From the NCBI RefSeq assembly GCF_901709675.1, contig NC_051093.1, positions 7,741,553 through 7,805,552 on the forward strand: a stretch of 64,000 bases of DNA, in the 5' to 3' direction. The stretch comes from Syngnathus acus (taxonomy: Eukaryota; Chordata; Actinopteri; Syngnathiformes; Syngnathidae). The translations under genes were made by a program, and so were the position numbers. The notes under the pieces were generated by a model. That model was given only the letters and a program-made list of their open reading frames with translations. It did not search any database and had not been told where the DNA came from. This document shows positions 1 through 13,622 of this stretch, piece by piece (position 1 is the first letter of the stretch; the number at the start of each line of letters is the position of its first letter).

Positions 1-1664
1 CTTCACTATGCCAAAAGAGATCGAGAGGTCATTAAAACCAAATATGGGCTTCATCATTCACCGAAGAACGTTACGAAATAAAACAGATCATTTACTGGGC
101 CCGTAAAATGTGAGCACCACTTCAACCAATCTGGCCCAAACAGGGCAACTTTAGTTTTCTCACTCCAACTGCATCACATTAAATAATTAAATATTTAAAT
201 GCATGTGGATTAAACAAACGTACAATTTTAGCTCCGGCTATAGAATAAGTGAAAATCATGATTAGGATCAGGGTGTCAAACTCATTTTTATCGCGGGCCC
301 ATTTGTAGTTATAGCTTCTTTCTGAGGGCCATTATGATTGTCAACCCAAATAAATGTATGAGCACCTCATATTATATACAGTAAAAGCTACAAAACAAAC
401 TGACAAATAACTCGTTTTCAAATCGGACGAGTAAAAACTGGTCAAATATTAAAAAAAAAAAGATATTATTAAAAGTGAAGACAATTTGCATTTCTAGTAA
501 TGACACGAATTTGATGGGGCCACATACAATGATGTGGCGGGCCGTATCTGGCCCCCGGGCCTTGAGTTTGACACCTATAGGATATGCAGACCCGTGTAAA
601 TGTTTTGATGTGACCAAGTGGGCTTGTTTCGAGACAATGCTTTGGTCCATCAATTCTCCACATTGCACTTCTTTGTCTGGCAAGTGCTGAGGCCTCGGGA
701 CTTCAGAGGAAATGAGAAGAACAGGAGTAAAAAAAAATAAAAAATATTCATCTAATCCCAGCTCTCGGGGCATTTGTCTCACTCCCGTGCCCACCTGCTT
801 TCATTCGCTTGAAATATCCCACTGGCTGTGTGAATGTGATTCAACCCAACATCTTTGCATTGTCCAATGTAAAATATTGAAAGAATTTCAGGAGCGTAAT
901 TAATAAGACGTGTCGTATTGGCAGCCGCAGCGAGCTGACAATGTTGCGAGGAACTGGCAGCTCAGCACTTGTTAATAAGATTAGAGCAAGTTCATTCTGA
1001 CCTTTTAAAAAGTACATTAAACCTTCTGATGTGATGTGACCTCTATCAGCTTCCTCGATGTCCTTTGGTTTCACTCTGTTGCATCATGATCAGCTTCATG
1101 GTGTAAATGAAGGATACATGGTAAGTGAGCTCGCTATACTGCAATTTATACGTTGAAGATCACTATTATATCACTTTAGTGGTTAAAGGAGCGTAATAAT
1201 AATAATAAAATGAATAAATAAAAATAATAAAAATAATATTTTTTCATAAATACTGGAAAAAGTGGAACAAGGTGACTTTTTGAGTAAGGTTATAGATTTT
1301 TTTAAATTATATTTGATGCTGCTTTCATTGTAGGCCTAAATATCGGTTTGATAGGAAATTATATCATTTTCCCAAATATTGATGTCTGATCATTATTGCG
1401 TATCCCGAATTATAACCAGTGTGAAAATCTATAAAATGAGATCTAATACGAGAGTCACATTATTATTTGTTACATTTTCACATCATTGAAATATGAAAAT
1501 GCCGTTTACAATTAGAGAGACTAAAATGTGATTGGCGTATGATTATTTTTCAAAATGTAAGTAAATTTGGGATACACAACAGCCAACCTATTTTTTTATT
1601 CATTTTACAAATAGATGTATATCTTACTGCAAACATAAAAAAACAAAAAAACATGACAACTCAC
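1..1664. other. usp43 intron 3 (partial)
   Basis: Intronic, on the minus strand, downstream of the donor at 1664-1663. I looked for the next USP exon, which should encode a SSLTCPHC-like segment, and did not find it, so it lies outside the window. The stretch contains one hAT-like repeat (269-575) and AT-rich DNA with an (AAT)n/(AAAT)n tract near 1195-1235. Confidence 0.7.
269..575 (-). mobile_element. Non-autonomous hAT-like DNA element, copy 1
   Basis: It begins CAGGGTGTCAAACTCA and ends TGAGTTTGACACC, which are matching terminal inverted repeats. Internal blocks rich in GGGCC/GGCCC (GGCGGGCCGTATCTGGCCC) are shared with a copy in the opposite orientation at 39707-40036. The flanking octamers attaggat (261-268) and tataggat (576-583) match at 6 of 8 bases, compatible with the 8-bp duplications of hAT elements. 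No transposase frame is present. Superfamily assignment is inferred from the termini and duplication length. Confidence 0.75.
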
Positions 1665-4600
1665 TTGTACTGTGCCTGAAAATGTTCCTGGACAAAGCTA
1701 TGTTGGACAGTGAGCTGCTGGGATTGGGACAGGTCAGGATGCAGCAGATTTTCATCCTCATCGGGACCCTGCAGCAAATACAGAGTATGTTACCATAAAA
1801 GGCAGATGTTGAAATAAAAAGACAATTTGTGGAAAGCATTGAGATCCACGCAACCCCCGCGAGATGCCAATTCTTTTACGCTCACCATCATGGGAGGAAA
1901 CTGGCCTTGGATAGAGATAAAAGATGGCGGGAAATATTTATAAATCTTAGCAGAGGCACATTGAGCAGAAAAACTAAATATGCTTCCATTTGATAGACGG
2001 TATTGAATATTTTTGCTTTGCACTTCTGGATTATTTATTATCCGAGGCTGATAAATATCTTGTTTTGAAAAATGACCAGATTTTCTCCAACTTTTTCCAA
2101 GAATATTGCTAAATTTCTTGATCCATTTCAATTGACAAGTGTCTTGTTCTTGTGATTATTCTAAGTGGAATTATGTCACAATTAGGTTCAACTTGAGACC
2201 AGACTATTATCCAGTGACCTTAGACTGGACTCTCTTATCGTAAAGTACCAGAGGAAAATCCTCTTTGAGCTCCTGAAGGAGACCTAAATGGGCTATGTGA
2301 GATATAACATGACGGTTTATGGAATATGAGCAAGGCTACTATAAATTTCAATATTTATAAAATTCACGCTAGCCCAAACAGGCTTGTGAACTCTGAGTGA
2401 CCAAACACAATCACGTAGCGGCCACAACTGATAGGGCAGAAAATACTTGACCTCTGACCCTAAACACAAAGGTGCTTTGGAAAATGAACAGATAGCGAGA
2501 TGAAAAATGTGTGACAGTTTCTGCCGGCATTGAACTGCTGGGTCAAACTGCCTCGAACGCAACATTACATTTCCATCACACACATCAGCATTCAGACCCC
2601 GCCCCCCCATTTTTTTTTTTTACAAATGGATCTATGCAGAAAAAGCTTTTTCTCTGCAGGCGCACTATCAATCCCCATCAAGAATCCCTAATGGAAAGTT
2701 ACATACTTGAAAATGCATTAAGTCATTATATATAATGACTTTATATATTAATCAGTGCTTTTACACCCAAAGAGAATAGTCGTCTAGGTCTTCTCTGTAT
2801 ATATCAGCGCTATTTTTTGTCATTTCCTGGAACCATACAGATTGAAGTAGGCAGCTCCACCTTCACTCAGAGGTCAACATGGCTTTCACACCGTAAGACT
2901 ATTCTTCCAAACGTATTGCAGCTAAGCAAACACCAAGCACAAGCCTGAAACGTGACCTTCTTACTGCAATGTGTGCTTCATCGAGCATGCACAATAGCAC
3001 ACCACCATTTTTTTTTGGTAGTCTGACACAAAATGTCAGGAAACACAGAAAGGACGGTTCCTTCTGTTTTCGGACGATGCAATATAATCTCAGGTTCGGG
3101 GTGACGTGTAAGAGATTAAAAATTCACCCATTCTTTCTTTGATATAGTATATGTAAGCTTTGTATTATGACCCAACATTTCCCCTCTTCCGCTCTCCACA
3201 TAACTGCCATTGGGGTTATCTAAGTAGTGATAACAAGGGAACATTCAGACCAGTTACGCTTATCACTTCTCAGGAACTCACGTCCAGCCGGTGCTTCCCT
3301 GTAAATAGAGTGTTAACGGCATCTGTTGAGTGGGACAACAGAACTGGTTACATCTGTCCTTATGTAATTCTGACAAGGTAGCACTAATCGAAATGATGAC
3401 GGACAGATCAAGTCTGACTGAGAAAAAAAAAAAATAGTAACTGAATATTAACTCGTTCACTCCCATTGACGGCTATAGACGTCCAAGATCTATTTTAAAT
3501 GAGCTGGCAGGGAATGAGTCAAACAGCACTTAACTAATGTTATTGAGGAAGTCAAAAAACCCCAACTAAGAACATCTCTAAGTCGATGAGAACATTAAAA
3601 GCAATTATGAAGGTCCCCGAAGAGATATTAAGTTCACAGAAAATATGTCTTTTATTGCGGGGAAAAAAAAAACTATCAACATGATGCAGTATAGTTCTAT
3701 ACTCTTGTGAATTATAACAAAAACAACTCATCATATGGAAAAAACATTTTTTATATAGTTCTCTTGAGGTGTGCCTTAAACAATGCATGGTTGGTTCAGA
3801 ACAGCGAGCAACAATATAAAACAGAAATGCGCAATTGCTAATATTCATAATATGTTAAACCAAATCTACCTTTGCTTAATCTATAATCCTCAATGCCAGA
3901 AGAGGCCTTGAGGTGTATTGGAGAAAATAAAATCCTTCACCCTGGCATCTGGCATGCTGTAATTGATTTGTGGGATTTAGATAAATGACAAAGATAGAGT
4001 GCTGAGTTGGGTTGCTGGCTCAGCTCTGTCATCAGGAGGCCACAGTTCATTGCTAGAAATTTCAGAACGTGGTGAGGAAAGCCTACACAGCTGCCGTAGA
4101 ATAAATACTTTATAGTTGTACGGCCGTAAATTAAAAGTTGATATTTTCTTTGGCTTTATTGCAACACTATAAAAAAATAAACTGCCGCTTCGCATTATGT
4201 CACACTGGATGAGTTATTTTTTTTTTCTTCATCTTTATCTGGTGCTTATTAAAGTCACTTTTGAAGGGAAAATACAAATAGAAATTTGACATTCCACTTT
4301 AAAAAAGAATAAGAATGCAGTTGAATCTCAAATGTGCCTCTGCATATTTCCACAAATAATTTTTGGTGTTATTTAAAAATAACAACCTACAATAATATAG
4401 AAATGAAAGGGATATAATCCACCAAGAGTGAATCAATATTATAAATAGACTATTTGTCAGTCTTGAAGCAGAATAACAATTACTCATTTCCCACTTAAGC
4501 AGGAAGGATGCTGAGTGACGCAGCTTACTCCCACTGATTCGTGGACATTCATCTCCTAGCATGAAAGCCTAAAATCCCACAAATGAACCGTGCACTCTGT

Positions 4601-7600
4601 CCCACCATGGACGTTGTCAATAATTCACCTCCAGGCTGTTGCTTGGAGGAATTCACCTCTTAGAGTAGATCCGCTTGTAAAAAAAAAAAAAAAAAAAACC
4701 CAGAATGTCTGCCCCCTCCATTTTAACAGAGCACCTTATCTTATCCTGATGGGCTTTCATGACGGGGGGGCTTGGATTGTAAAATGGGGGCAAAAGTATT
4801 CCCAGTAATGGCATTGGTGTGAATAATTCAAACTAACAGTGAAAATGGAGATAGATATGTGCTGTGGTAGAGAAAGCAGTAATTAGGAACGAGAGCAAGC
4901 GGCAACTGAAACCTCCAGGTGATCATCACGGAGATACTCCATGAGGTCGTTATGTTGTGACTCAGCATTTAGATGCAACTCTGTGTGTATCAATAAACTC
5001 GAATTGTGGTTATAGAGTAAAAGAAAAGCGTACTGTAACACTGAGTATTGATAAATAATGGACTGGCTTAAAAGCAAATTCCTTTTACGTGTACACCCGT
5101 CTATAAATAGTCGCAGGAATATTGACTTTGGTCTCTCGGACACTTTAGTCCATTATTGTCAATGGGTGATCTCTTTGAATGGGTTGACTTTCTAAGGATG
5201 AACTACTACCACTCACGTACAAACAAATTTATATTGATTGTATCAACCACTTTAAGTATTGAATTAGATGTCCTATACACACACAAAAAATAAAAATATT
5301 AATTGCTGATGATCCACAAACAATTTCTACTATTTTTTTACAAACCTTAAAAATTATTTCGAAAATGCTGATGAATATTCGCTAGATGTTCCCGACGGGA
5401 CACTAGGGGAAATGTAGAGAAAAATTCCTCATTAAATCTGAAAATCAGGGGGGGAGTGGCCCCGCAGCCCCCCTTCTAGCTCTGCCAATGATTCTTGCCT
5501 GTATTATTTTTCATGCAATTATGATAATAATGTTAAAAAATGTGGACTAAAATTTAAAATACATAGATAAAAATTTTAGTGCTTTAAAGCAAAGTTAAGG
5601 TGCAACAAAACATATACATTACAAATACATTTTAAAAATATACATATCATTCTATGTTACGCACATTAATATTGTGGGGAGGGGATAGAAGTAGCACGAG
5701 AATTCTAAGAAACCAGGAGAAAGATGAGACAAACTTTCAAAAGAAATCCATAATGTGATAAAAAAAAGTCTAAAAACAATACGTTGGTGATCTCTCCCTG
5801 AAGCTGTTTGGAAGCTATTATCTGTCTGGATGGAAATAACTCAACAGCAAAACGAAGTACTATACTAAATCTGCTGCAAAATTCCTCCAGGCTTTTTCTT
5901 TTCTCTTAAACACACCTGCACTCACTTTTCCTGGTGCATGGTGGCCATCTTGACTCAATCTCTTTTTTTTCACTCGCATACAAAGAAATCAATTGACTCA
6001 ATATATTATCAGGTGTCTATTCACGGATGTTGTCGCCGTACAATTTGCTTTGCACGGTGAGTCAAGTGCTTCTTAAATTTGCCCTGCACTATTGCATACT
6101 AGCCCTAACAACCACAGGGATTCTCTGTGAGCAAGCATCCGCCATGATGAAATTACAACTCCCTGCTGGCTCTTATTCTGTGTATTGTGCCCTCCTGGTG
6201 TTAAACAAAAACAACATAATGAATATCTCCGAAAGTGATCACAAAGTCACTTGCAAGAGTAACCAAGCAATTACATCCAAAGTAATAAAACTGGCCTGAA
6301 CACATATAAAAGATGTTTTTTTTTAGTAACCCTTTAAGGACATATTATTCACAATTTAAAACACATATATATGAGAGTGGGGCTAGTTTTAATCAAACAG
6401 ATTTTATTCCTAAGAAAAAATTGAAGCGATAAAATGGCAGATATCTCGGTTTAGTCTTAGAAATCTGGATCAGTTCAATGAGTCCATATGCATCTCCCTC
6501 TCAACTGCATCCTTCCGTCTTCGTTTCTATGGAAATATCCAAGCTCTTACCGGCATAAAATTGCACAGTGAAAGAGCAAAATTGAGCAAGATTGAATTGA
6601 AAATGGTGAACCAGAGGCACAGTTTGCTTGTGAATAAGACCATCGGAAGATTCTTACTACCACCGGGAGTGCGGCAAAAAAGAATGAGAAGTTGGTCTCT
6701 TAAGCATACGAGCTAGAGGACAACAAACAACAAAGACACACTGCAGCCAGTCATAATGCAGCTAATTAGGCTTCATTTGTATTAATAGATTCGATGAAGA
6801 ATACAATGACTAACTGATTCAAGGACATCTTGTCTAAACGCTGTTTTGATTCATGTTTGTTTTGTGGAGTAAAAATTAAAAAGTCAAAATACATCTCAGG
6901 GGGCGGCCATTTTGCCACTTGCTGTCGACTGAAAATGACATCACAGTTGCCATCACAACCAATCACAGCGCACTACTTTTTTAAAGCTGAGCCGTGATTG
7001 GTTGGGATCTCAGACCTGGCAATTGTTGCAGTCTTTCTCAGGTTCAATTGACATTAATCGGTGTCAGAGGTACACTGAGTGGTCATATTCACAGCATTCT
7101 CTCCAAGCTGCCTTCCCAGCAGGGTGGCTCCGAGCCACAGGAAGCCATTTCAGGTTGGCAGGGCCAGCGGCGGGAGGAAACACATGTGCACACCGGGAAA
7201 ACACAAATCTCAAAATCGTTCGCATGCAGACCTGACGACATTGGCGAGTGGAACAGACCACACGCCAGGCACCGGCCTCGTCCATGCACAGGTAGAATCA
7301 GTAAAAGTAAACAAAAAAAACCCCAAAAATAATAATACTGACAAAAAGTAGTAGAGGGAACAAGTTTATAATTTCCCCATATTTTTATTGATTTTTTTCC
7401 TCCTTTTTTTGATTACCGTATTTTCCGCACTATTAGGTGCACCTAAAAACTTAAAATGTACTCAAAAAACCACAGTGCGCATTATAATGCAGAGCGCCTT
7501 ATAAATGGATCAATTGATGAATTTGTTGATCCATACTGGTTGTACACAGCGCTCTGCCAAAATGTTTCAGTACGTTCATATATATATTAAATATAAGGCC

Positions 7601-10600
7601 AAACCTCCATAATCTTTTCTGATGGACTCCCACGTATGTAAACAACAGAGATGGTTAATCTAGTTTCAACAATACTTTGACCCGCATTTAAAAACTACCG
7701 ATAGCAATGTCGCCGTTGAATGTGGTAGCCACAAAACTTACTAACACATAAATCCTGCTGACAAAATTGTAAGCGTCCACAAGAAGTAGACGTCTATAAA
7801 GTTGTTCACTCAACAAAAATGATGCATGGCCTAGCACCTTCATTAATTTGAAAACTGCCACATTCTAAAGTTTGGACACGAAAACCGTCACGTAGAATCA
7901 AAGTAGTAATTCCTCTCGCTCCTTCCTGATCTCTCCCACTGTCACTACCGCTTACTGTTCTACCTCCCATTCCATTGCCACACTTTTTGCACTCAACTCT
8001 CTCGCTCTCTCTGCAAAGTAGGTCTGCACAACAAGTGTCTCTTTCTTCCCCTAACTTACAAAGAGCCACATTCAGACACGACGTAAGCGAGAGAGAGAGT
8101 GAACGAGAGAGCATCGCACTCGCTCTGTTTCCAGAGTGATAAACGATCAACAAATCAAGCAGAGTGAATGCCAGCGTGAAAGCCGTGGGGATTTAACACC
8201 AAAGGTTAGAAAGTGTGCTTGTTTATTGGCTTCATAGGTTTCCGACACGTCGGCCCGCATTAAAAATTCATCCCAGAACGATACTGCGGGAAAAGTCGAC
8301 GGCACTTTCGACTTTGGCTCTCTGTGCTAAGTAGTAAAAGCAACACATGCTTGGAGAGAATTAACATAGGTCAACAGGAGGATGAATTAGAAGGTTAACT
8401 TGTTGCGCCCAGAGATCTGGAGAATAACAAACGAGGCGGAACGCGTATGAATTTTTAAGCGGTTAATGAGCTGTTAGGAGACATTAGCTCATCATCACGT
8501 TACCTGAGCGAGCGAGATGAGTGCTATAACCTCGCGCTGGCCTCAGCCAGGCCTCCACAAAGCTCCTTTGTGCATTGAGTGATACAACGTTGCATACCAC
8601 AACATCACTGGACATTCTTGGGGAGGTACAAGGTGGAGACTATGATTCAACATAAAGTGATTCCCCTCAGAGGGAGATTTGGACCACATGTTTTCTTTTT
8701 GATAAAACTAAAATCCATGACAACCTGCAAGACTGATGGCAACGTGCCCAGAGTAATATAAAAGACAACTACCGTGTATCACGGGAGTTTTTTTTTTTTT
8801 TGCTTTGAACAGTGAGGCCGACGGTGTCTTGGAAAGTGAGAGGAAATTTCATATGCAGCATTGCTTTCACAGCCCCATCTGGACTTTTCTTTCTGCCTGC
8901 CTCTGCTTTAATAGATTTGGATTCATGTGGTTATTTCCTGTTTTAGTTGTGAATGCGCCTGCTACTTTATGTGACATGCCAATCATTTGTTTGTTTGCCT
9001 TCGTGTCCAATCTATCTTTTTGGGCTCGTTACATACGCTATGATGCTGACGCTGCTTTGCTGATGCTAATTTGTTAGGAATAAATAAATGGTAATTTTCA
9101 AATTTCTCTAAAATTTCTAATTTTCTAATTTTTCTTTTTTTTAATTACATTTTTTAATGCTAATTTGTTAGGAATTTTGTATTTTTTTTAATTACAATTT
9201 TTTAATGGTAATTTGTTAGGAATAAATAAAGAAAAACTTTGCAGAAAGCAGGACTGAAAAAAAAGCAGCATCACAACAAGCCACATTCATTTTCCAGACA
9301 CATTTTTTGCATTCATTTGAAACTAAATGTCCAAGTCAATTTCTATAGACTGAATTGTTTTGCCTTCAGAGATTTAAGAGTTTGCATATCGGTCGTACCA
9401 TATATCTAAATAACCACGACATGGCCTTGAGAAAAGACATCCCGACGTAGCTATCTCCAAATCCCACAATGACAAAATAACAAAATAAATCAAGTGAGTG
9501 TAGCGCTTCAGGAAAGGAGTGCTGCTTGATATTATAACTATATTTTCCAATCAGTCAAACAGCTCCTCTTATAAATGATGTCATTGGTTATCACTCGAAT
9601 AACACTACACTATCAAGCATGATTTTAATAATACATACAAAGTTACTGATACTGAATAAATGATGCATATATGAGAATGAATGGGCGCATTTTCAAACCT
9701 TTAAGGTAACCAAAGTGGTGTCTTCAAATCTAGAAATACCGAATTCTCACCTTATCACAAGCTTTAGTTGTGTTATTGTTATTGTGCGAAGCCAAATTGA
9801 TGTCTTCGTGGACACGATCCAGCAGCCACAGAAGGAACTCCAGGGCGTCATGTTGGGAATTACCACGGAATTGTGATCCGTACTTAGACACGATAGCCTG
9901 CGGAGAGAAATCACAAAATATCATTTGTGAAACACAATTGTCTTTTTTTTTCTTTTTAATACTGTTTTTACAATAATAAATACACATCTAGTGTGTATTT
10001 AAATATGTTATTTCTACATGGCAGTGGTGTATGGGCTCTCTTGTTAATGGCACCAGTTTCAAACTCAATTAGGGAGGAATTAAAAGTTTGAATAGCAGTT
10101 GGCAGGCTCGAGAAACGCAAAGACAGACGAGAGATTATAGAAGAGGATGCAACAAACAGACTGTAATCTTTGCTTCCTAATCCCATCATATATTGCTCAT
10201 GATGTGCTTCATGCAGCTCACGTTGCAACATAGCATCATATTATAACAGAAGGCTACTAAACATAAATGCATTCACTGCCATTGACGACTATAGACGTGA
10301 AAGATCCATTTGAACTAGGCTGGCGGTGAGTAAATTAACAACAGCTTGCAATTTCTTGGAAAAGGGATTTTACTGAGTACTGATACCAAGCACCGATACC
10401 ACTATTTTTTTTTTTATACATAAAATTTCCCTCAAAAACCAATGGCAGGTCATTTCAAAGAAAGGCCTATATTTGCCAATATTTTTTTTTTAGATATTCC
10501 CTGGAATTTTTTAGATATTCCCCGGAATTAAGCTTTGAATAATGTATACTTTTTAAAATCTGCTTGACAAAAATGAATGATTTTAATTTAAAATGGTATT

Positions 10601-13600
10601 ACTCGTGTTCCGTCATTCAAGATAATTTGATTTAAATTTTTTTATGTGACATTTTTTTTCAGATTTACTCCAAATTCTGTTGCCTGTCGACTGTTCCAAC
10701 TTTTGCACGTCAAAGCAACATTCACGTCCATCCACCTTTTGTGTGTTTACCTGCACTCCCTTGTTTCTCACCCATCTCATGTTATGGAAACTGATCAATT
10801 GTCTGGGGAGTAACTGTTTGACTTTCAGGCTTTGTCCCCTGTCCAGGCCCCTCTGCGCAAACACACATCTTGCCAGGGGAGGGATTCAAAAAACACACAA
10901 GACTTGTCTGCATCAAAAGCCCACTTCTGCAGCAGGCAGGAGACACTCGACCACCAAAGTTCTACCAGCCTTGACACTGCTTAATCCCAAGAAAGTATAA
11001 ATTAGCAAACAAATGAATACTTCCTCTCAATCTTATTAGGCCATAAACCAGGTGGTAGTGGAATGTGGCAGAGCTCCAAGCATTCAGCAGGACTTTTCTC
11101 TTGTTTGTTTTTTTTCCCTCCCTGACCGAGCCGTGCGGCCAAATGACCTATTTCATTCATTCAACTCTCTGAAAACCTTTTTCTTTTCAACAAACGGGGA
11201 CACATTTACATTTGTATTGGAGTGTTCATGAACAGCTTGAGTAGTATGAGCAAAAAGATAGAACTGATTATTGAGGATTTTGCAATGCCCCTTGAAAATA
11301 TCTAATAGTAGTGACTTCTAATGTTCTTTCAGGTGTTCCTCAAGCCACGGGCAATGTTTACTTCTGACCAATAGTAAAGCTCTTTGTTTATTTTTTAATG
11401 CCTGCTGGCTTTGCTATTACTCAACAGGCAATTTCAGAAGGGCTTAGCAGCAAAAACCTTCGACTTCCTACTATTATGTGTGCGTTTGTTTTTGCAAAAA
11501 TATTCAAATTTGATTCATTTCTCTTTAAATATAGCTTTAAATCCTGCATTTTTAAAAAATCCAGTATTGGGGACTGAGCGAGAATAATTTAAATTGACAA
11601 TGAAGAGTTTTTTTTTCTCCCTGGCAAACCAACCGACAGCATAATGTGGGAGTCAATCAATCAATGACTGTCAAGTGTTTGCCGATGTAACATCCTGCAA
11701 AAAAAAAATAAAAAAAATCTCAGACATGCTTTACATCTTAACTTCCTCACTCCAAGGGTGAGGAAAGTCATGGGAAATCAATAAAGGCTAACATGTTCCA
11801 GTAAGCATCCATGCGTACTTTATGTATCATTTCCAACAGAATAGATCCCATTGTGGAATTTCTTTGTTCGCTCGTCCATATTATCTACTTCTTGCCTCCG
11901 CTCGGAGAAATCCAGCACAAAGAGCTGCAGGCAGATAAAGTACAACCCCCCCCCCCCCCTCCAATATTTAGCATGGGCAGTGTATAGAAGAGCCTGAGGA
12001 TCTCCTCATAGGACTCTGTCACAACACCTGATCATCACGCTTTCCTAAGCTTACCTACATTTTATATATTTATTTATAGACTATAGTTAGCGAGATTCTG
12101 TGGTGAGGGGAAAAACACTTGGAGTACCTGATGACCCTCCCCGGTGAGTTGCAGTGACACGAAGCAGAAGCCTTCTTATCAGCTGACACGACAACAGCGA
12201 GGTCATGCAGTTAACCATTTTGTGTGCCATGAGAAAGTCGGAGTTGATGATAAAAATGAATAGAGGGCCTATTTTTGTCCCTCAAGGTACAATCTGTACA
12301 AGTTGGTCACTTGAGGGTGTACACGATAACGACCAAGCTAAACGTTGTTATTGTTTCAAAAGGCAACAATTGTTAAAACAATCGCTTTCATACATACTTG
12401 CCAAACCTTTTTAAAAGATATTTTACACAAGGGAGAATTAACTGCGCGGAAATCAGGGTTGAAAGAACATTCCAGGAAGTGGGAAAATAATAAAACATTT
12501 TAAATATGAAAATATATAAAAAATATAATATGGAAAAATATAGAAAAAATTCCTAACATTATAAAAAAAAAATTAAATGAATATTTTGTATGGGGTGTAG
12601 AGCTGGACGATATGGAGAGAAAAAAAAATCACGATATAGGCCATTTTATACCAAAATAACGCCGTACGACCATATAGATATTTTCAGTTATTCCAAAAAA
12701 AAAAAAAAATCATCTACAATTGACTGTGAATAACTTACAGTCCCCTTTCTCATTTTACGTTAAAGTGACCTTAAACAGACCAGTCTGGAGTACATTACTT
12801 GAAGATGAAAGATATTTGAAGTGTCCTTTCCCTGAATCGTCATAAATCATTCCTAGTCAATCAATTATTTTCAAACCAATGAAGTCATATTGAATCATTT
12901 TCAATGGTGTCACATCATCCTTGGTTGGCAATGACTGCTCCTCACTAAAAACACGCAGGAACATATTTCGGTGAGGGTGATTCGTGTACCTTGAAGTCCA
13001 CAGAAAGCTGTGGGGTGTATTCCAAAGTCCACAGAGCCCGAACAAGTGAGGCCAAGTGTTCCGTGACCTCTCCGTTAATAAAGAGTATTCCCCCGCTTCT
13101 CACTGTCCCGTCGATCGCGGTGTCACACAGGTCCAACCTGTACCTCTCCAGTCCCAAATACTCGGCCAGCAGGTCGGTATTGCTCAGACACTGGACCACG
13201 GCGTTCATAAAACACGTGTTCCCGTGGTTTTTCAAGCCCAGAACGCCTGGGATTTTGTCCCCGTAGTGGTAAAATAGTTTATCCCTGCCAAGAGGAGGGT
13301 TCTTGACCAACCGAGGCACCTGTGCATCTTCTTTGACAATCCCTGAGCTGGCGCTGAGTGTGCAAGGTGCGCCATTCCCAAAGCCTCCATCGTCATCCTC
13401 CACGTCCTGCGTGTCTGCAAAGTGGGTGAAAGTGCCAAGAGTTTTGATGATTCTGTTCATAAAACTCCCCACGGACTTGAATGATTTCTTCCGGAAAAGC
13501 TTCACCGATCTCGGCTTCTTCTCTTTACGCTTGTCCTCCTTCGACGTGGGCATTTCCTGCTTCTTGTCCATAGCGGCACCTAAACTAGTCCCCCGTGGGT

Positions 13601-13622
13601 CCGATCTCCCACTCTTCATCAT
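1665..13622 (-). CDS. usp43: Ubiquitin-specific peptidase 43, 5' part (three exons, partial)
   Basis: Deubiquitinase of the USP (C19) family; it would remove ubiquitin from substrates. Coding exons read on the minus strand are 13622-12990, 9897-9751 and 1768-1665. All have AG/GT borders and the phases join, giving 294 residues plus 2 nt. Exon 1 has a basic N-terminus, a block containing KSVGSFMNRI that is shared with USP31/USP43, and the Cys box HGNTCFMNA with the catalytic Cys near residue 137. Exon 2 carries GNSQHDALEFLLWLLDR, the typical second USP box. Exon 3 ends in FVQEHFQAQY, which precedes the zinc-finger-like CPHC segment in family members. The His box and the rest lie left of position 1. 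Two ATGs open the frame (13622, 13619), and a third at 13571 has a better Kozak context, so the start is uncertain. The blocks NTDLLAEYL and QHDALEFLLW favour USP43 over USP31. An Asn-rich stretch (HNNNNTT) ends exon 2. Confidence 0.93.
3448..3523. repeat. Short interspersed repeat, copy 1
   Basis: The core CATTGACGGCTATAGACGT and the flanking words recur at 10264-10339 (CATTGACGACTATAGACGT). The ends (TTAACTCGTTCACTCCC and GGGAATGAGTCAAAC) are roughly inverted, suggesting a tiny non-autonomous DNA element. No coding capacity. Confidence 0.65.
6895..7002 (+). mobile_element. Partial copy of a palindromic MITE
   Basis: The left half matches the full copy at 53959-54120: CTCAGGGGGCGGCCATTTTG, then CTGTCGACTGAAAATGACAT and AACCAATCACAGC. 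After the right-half word GTGATTGGTTG the match is lost, so the right terminal repeat is missing. It lies in usp43 intron 2. Confidence 0.75.
7414..7509. mobile_element. Decayed DNA-element fragment (TACCGTATTTTCCGCACTAT motif)
   Basis: The words TACCGTATTTTCCGCACTAT, CACAGTGCGCATTATAATGC and GCGCCTTATAAATGGA resemble a widespread vertebrate repeat whose end reads TACCGTATTTTCCGGACTAT. The identification is from memory of that motif and the superfamily is not assigned. Confidence 0.5.
8556..8572. promoter_or_regulatory. SOX-type palindromic site in a complex non-coding block
   Basis: CACAAAG, a 3-bp spacer CTC, then CTTTGTG: two inverted SOX HMG-box half-sites with the spacing known for SOX8/9/10 dimers. 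It sits at the end of a non-repetitive block (about 8390-8580) in usp43 intron 2. Function is inferred only. Confidence 0.35.
9060..9232. repeat. Small AT-rich tandem duplication
   Basis: The word TAATTTGTTAGGAA occurs three times (near 9067, 9162 and 9209), twice followed by TAAATAAA, with AT-rich spacers repeating TTTTTAAT. It looks like local duplication by slippage. Confidence 0.6.
9898..12989. other. usp43 intron 1
   Basis: About 3.1 kb with no coding exon seen. It contains the second copy of the short interspersed repeat (10264-10339), a C-tract at about 11945-11961 and several A/T-rich runs. Nothing else is recognised. Confidence 0.7.
10264..10339. repeat. Short interspersed repeat, copy 2
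   Basis: Same repeat as 3448-3523, with the core CATTGACGACTATAGACGT followed by GATCCATTTGAACTAGGCTGGC. Same orientation as copy 1. Confidence 0.65.

Larger units (their letters stand above)
1769..9750. other. usp43 intron 2
   Basis: About 8 kb without coding exons that I can support. It holds a 76-bp interspersed repeat at 3448-3523, a partial MITE at 6895-7002, a decayed DNA-element fragment at 7414-7509 and a small tandem duplication at 9060-9232. A GC-richer block near 7050-7290 has overlapping short open frames but no recognisable protein. A complex, non-repetitive block near 8390-8580 contains a SOX-type palindrome. The remainder is AT-rich. Confidence 0.7.

Noticed and set aside
372-794. 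Minus-strand open frame of 140 codons
   Set aside because: It runs through the hAT-like repeat and its flank; no transposase or other protein similarity that I can see.
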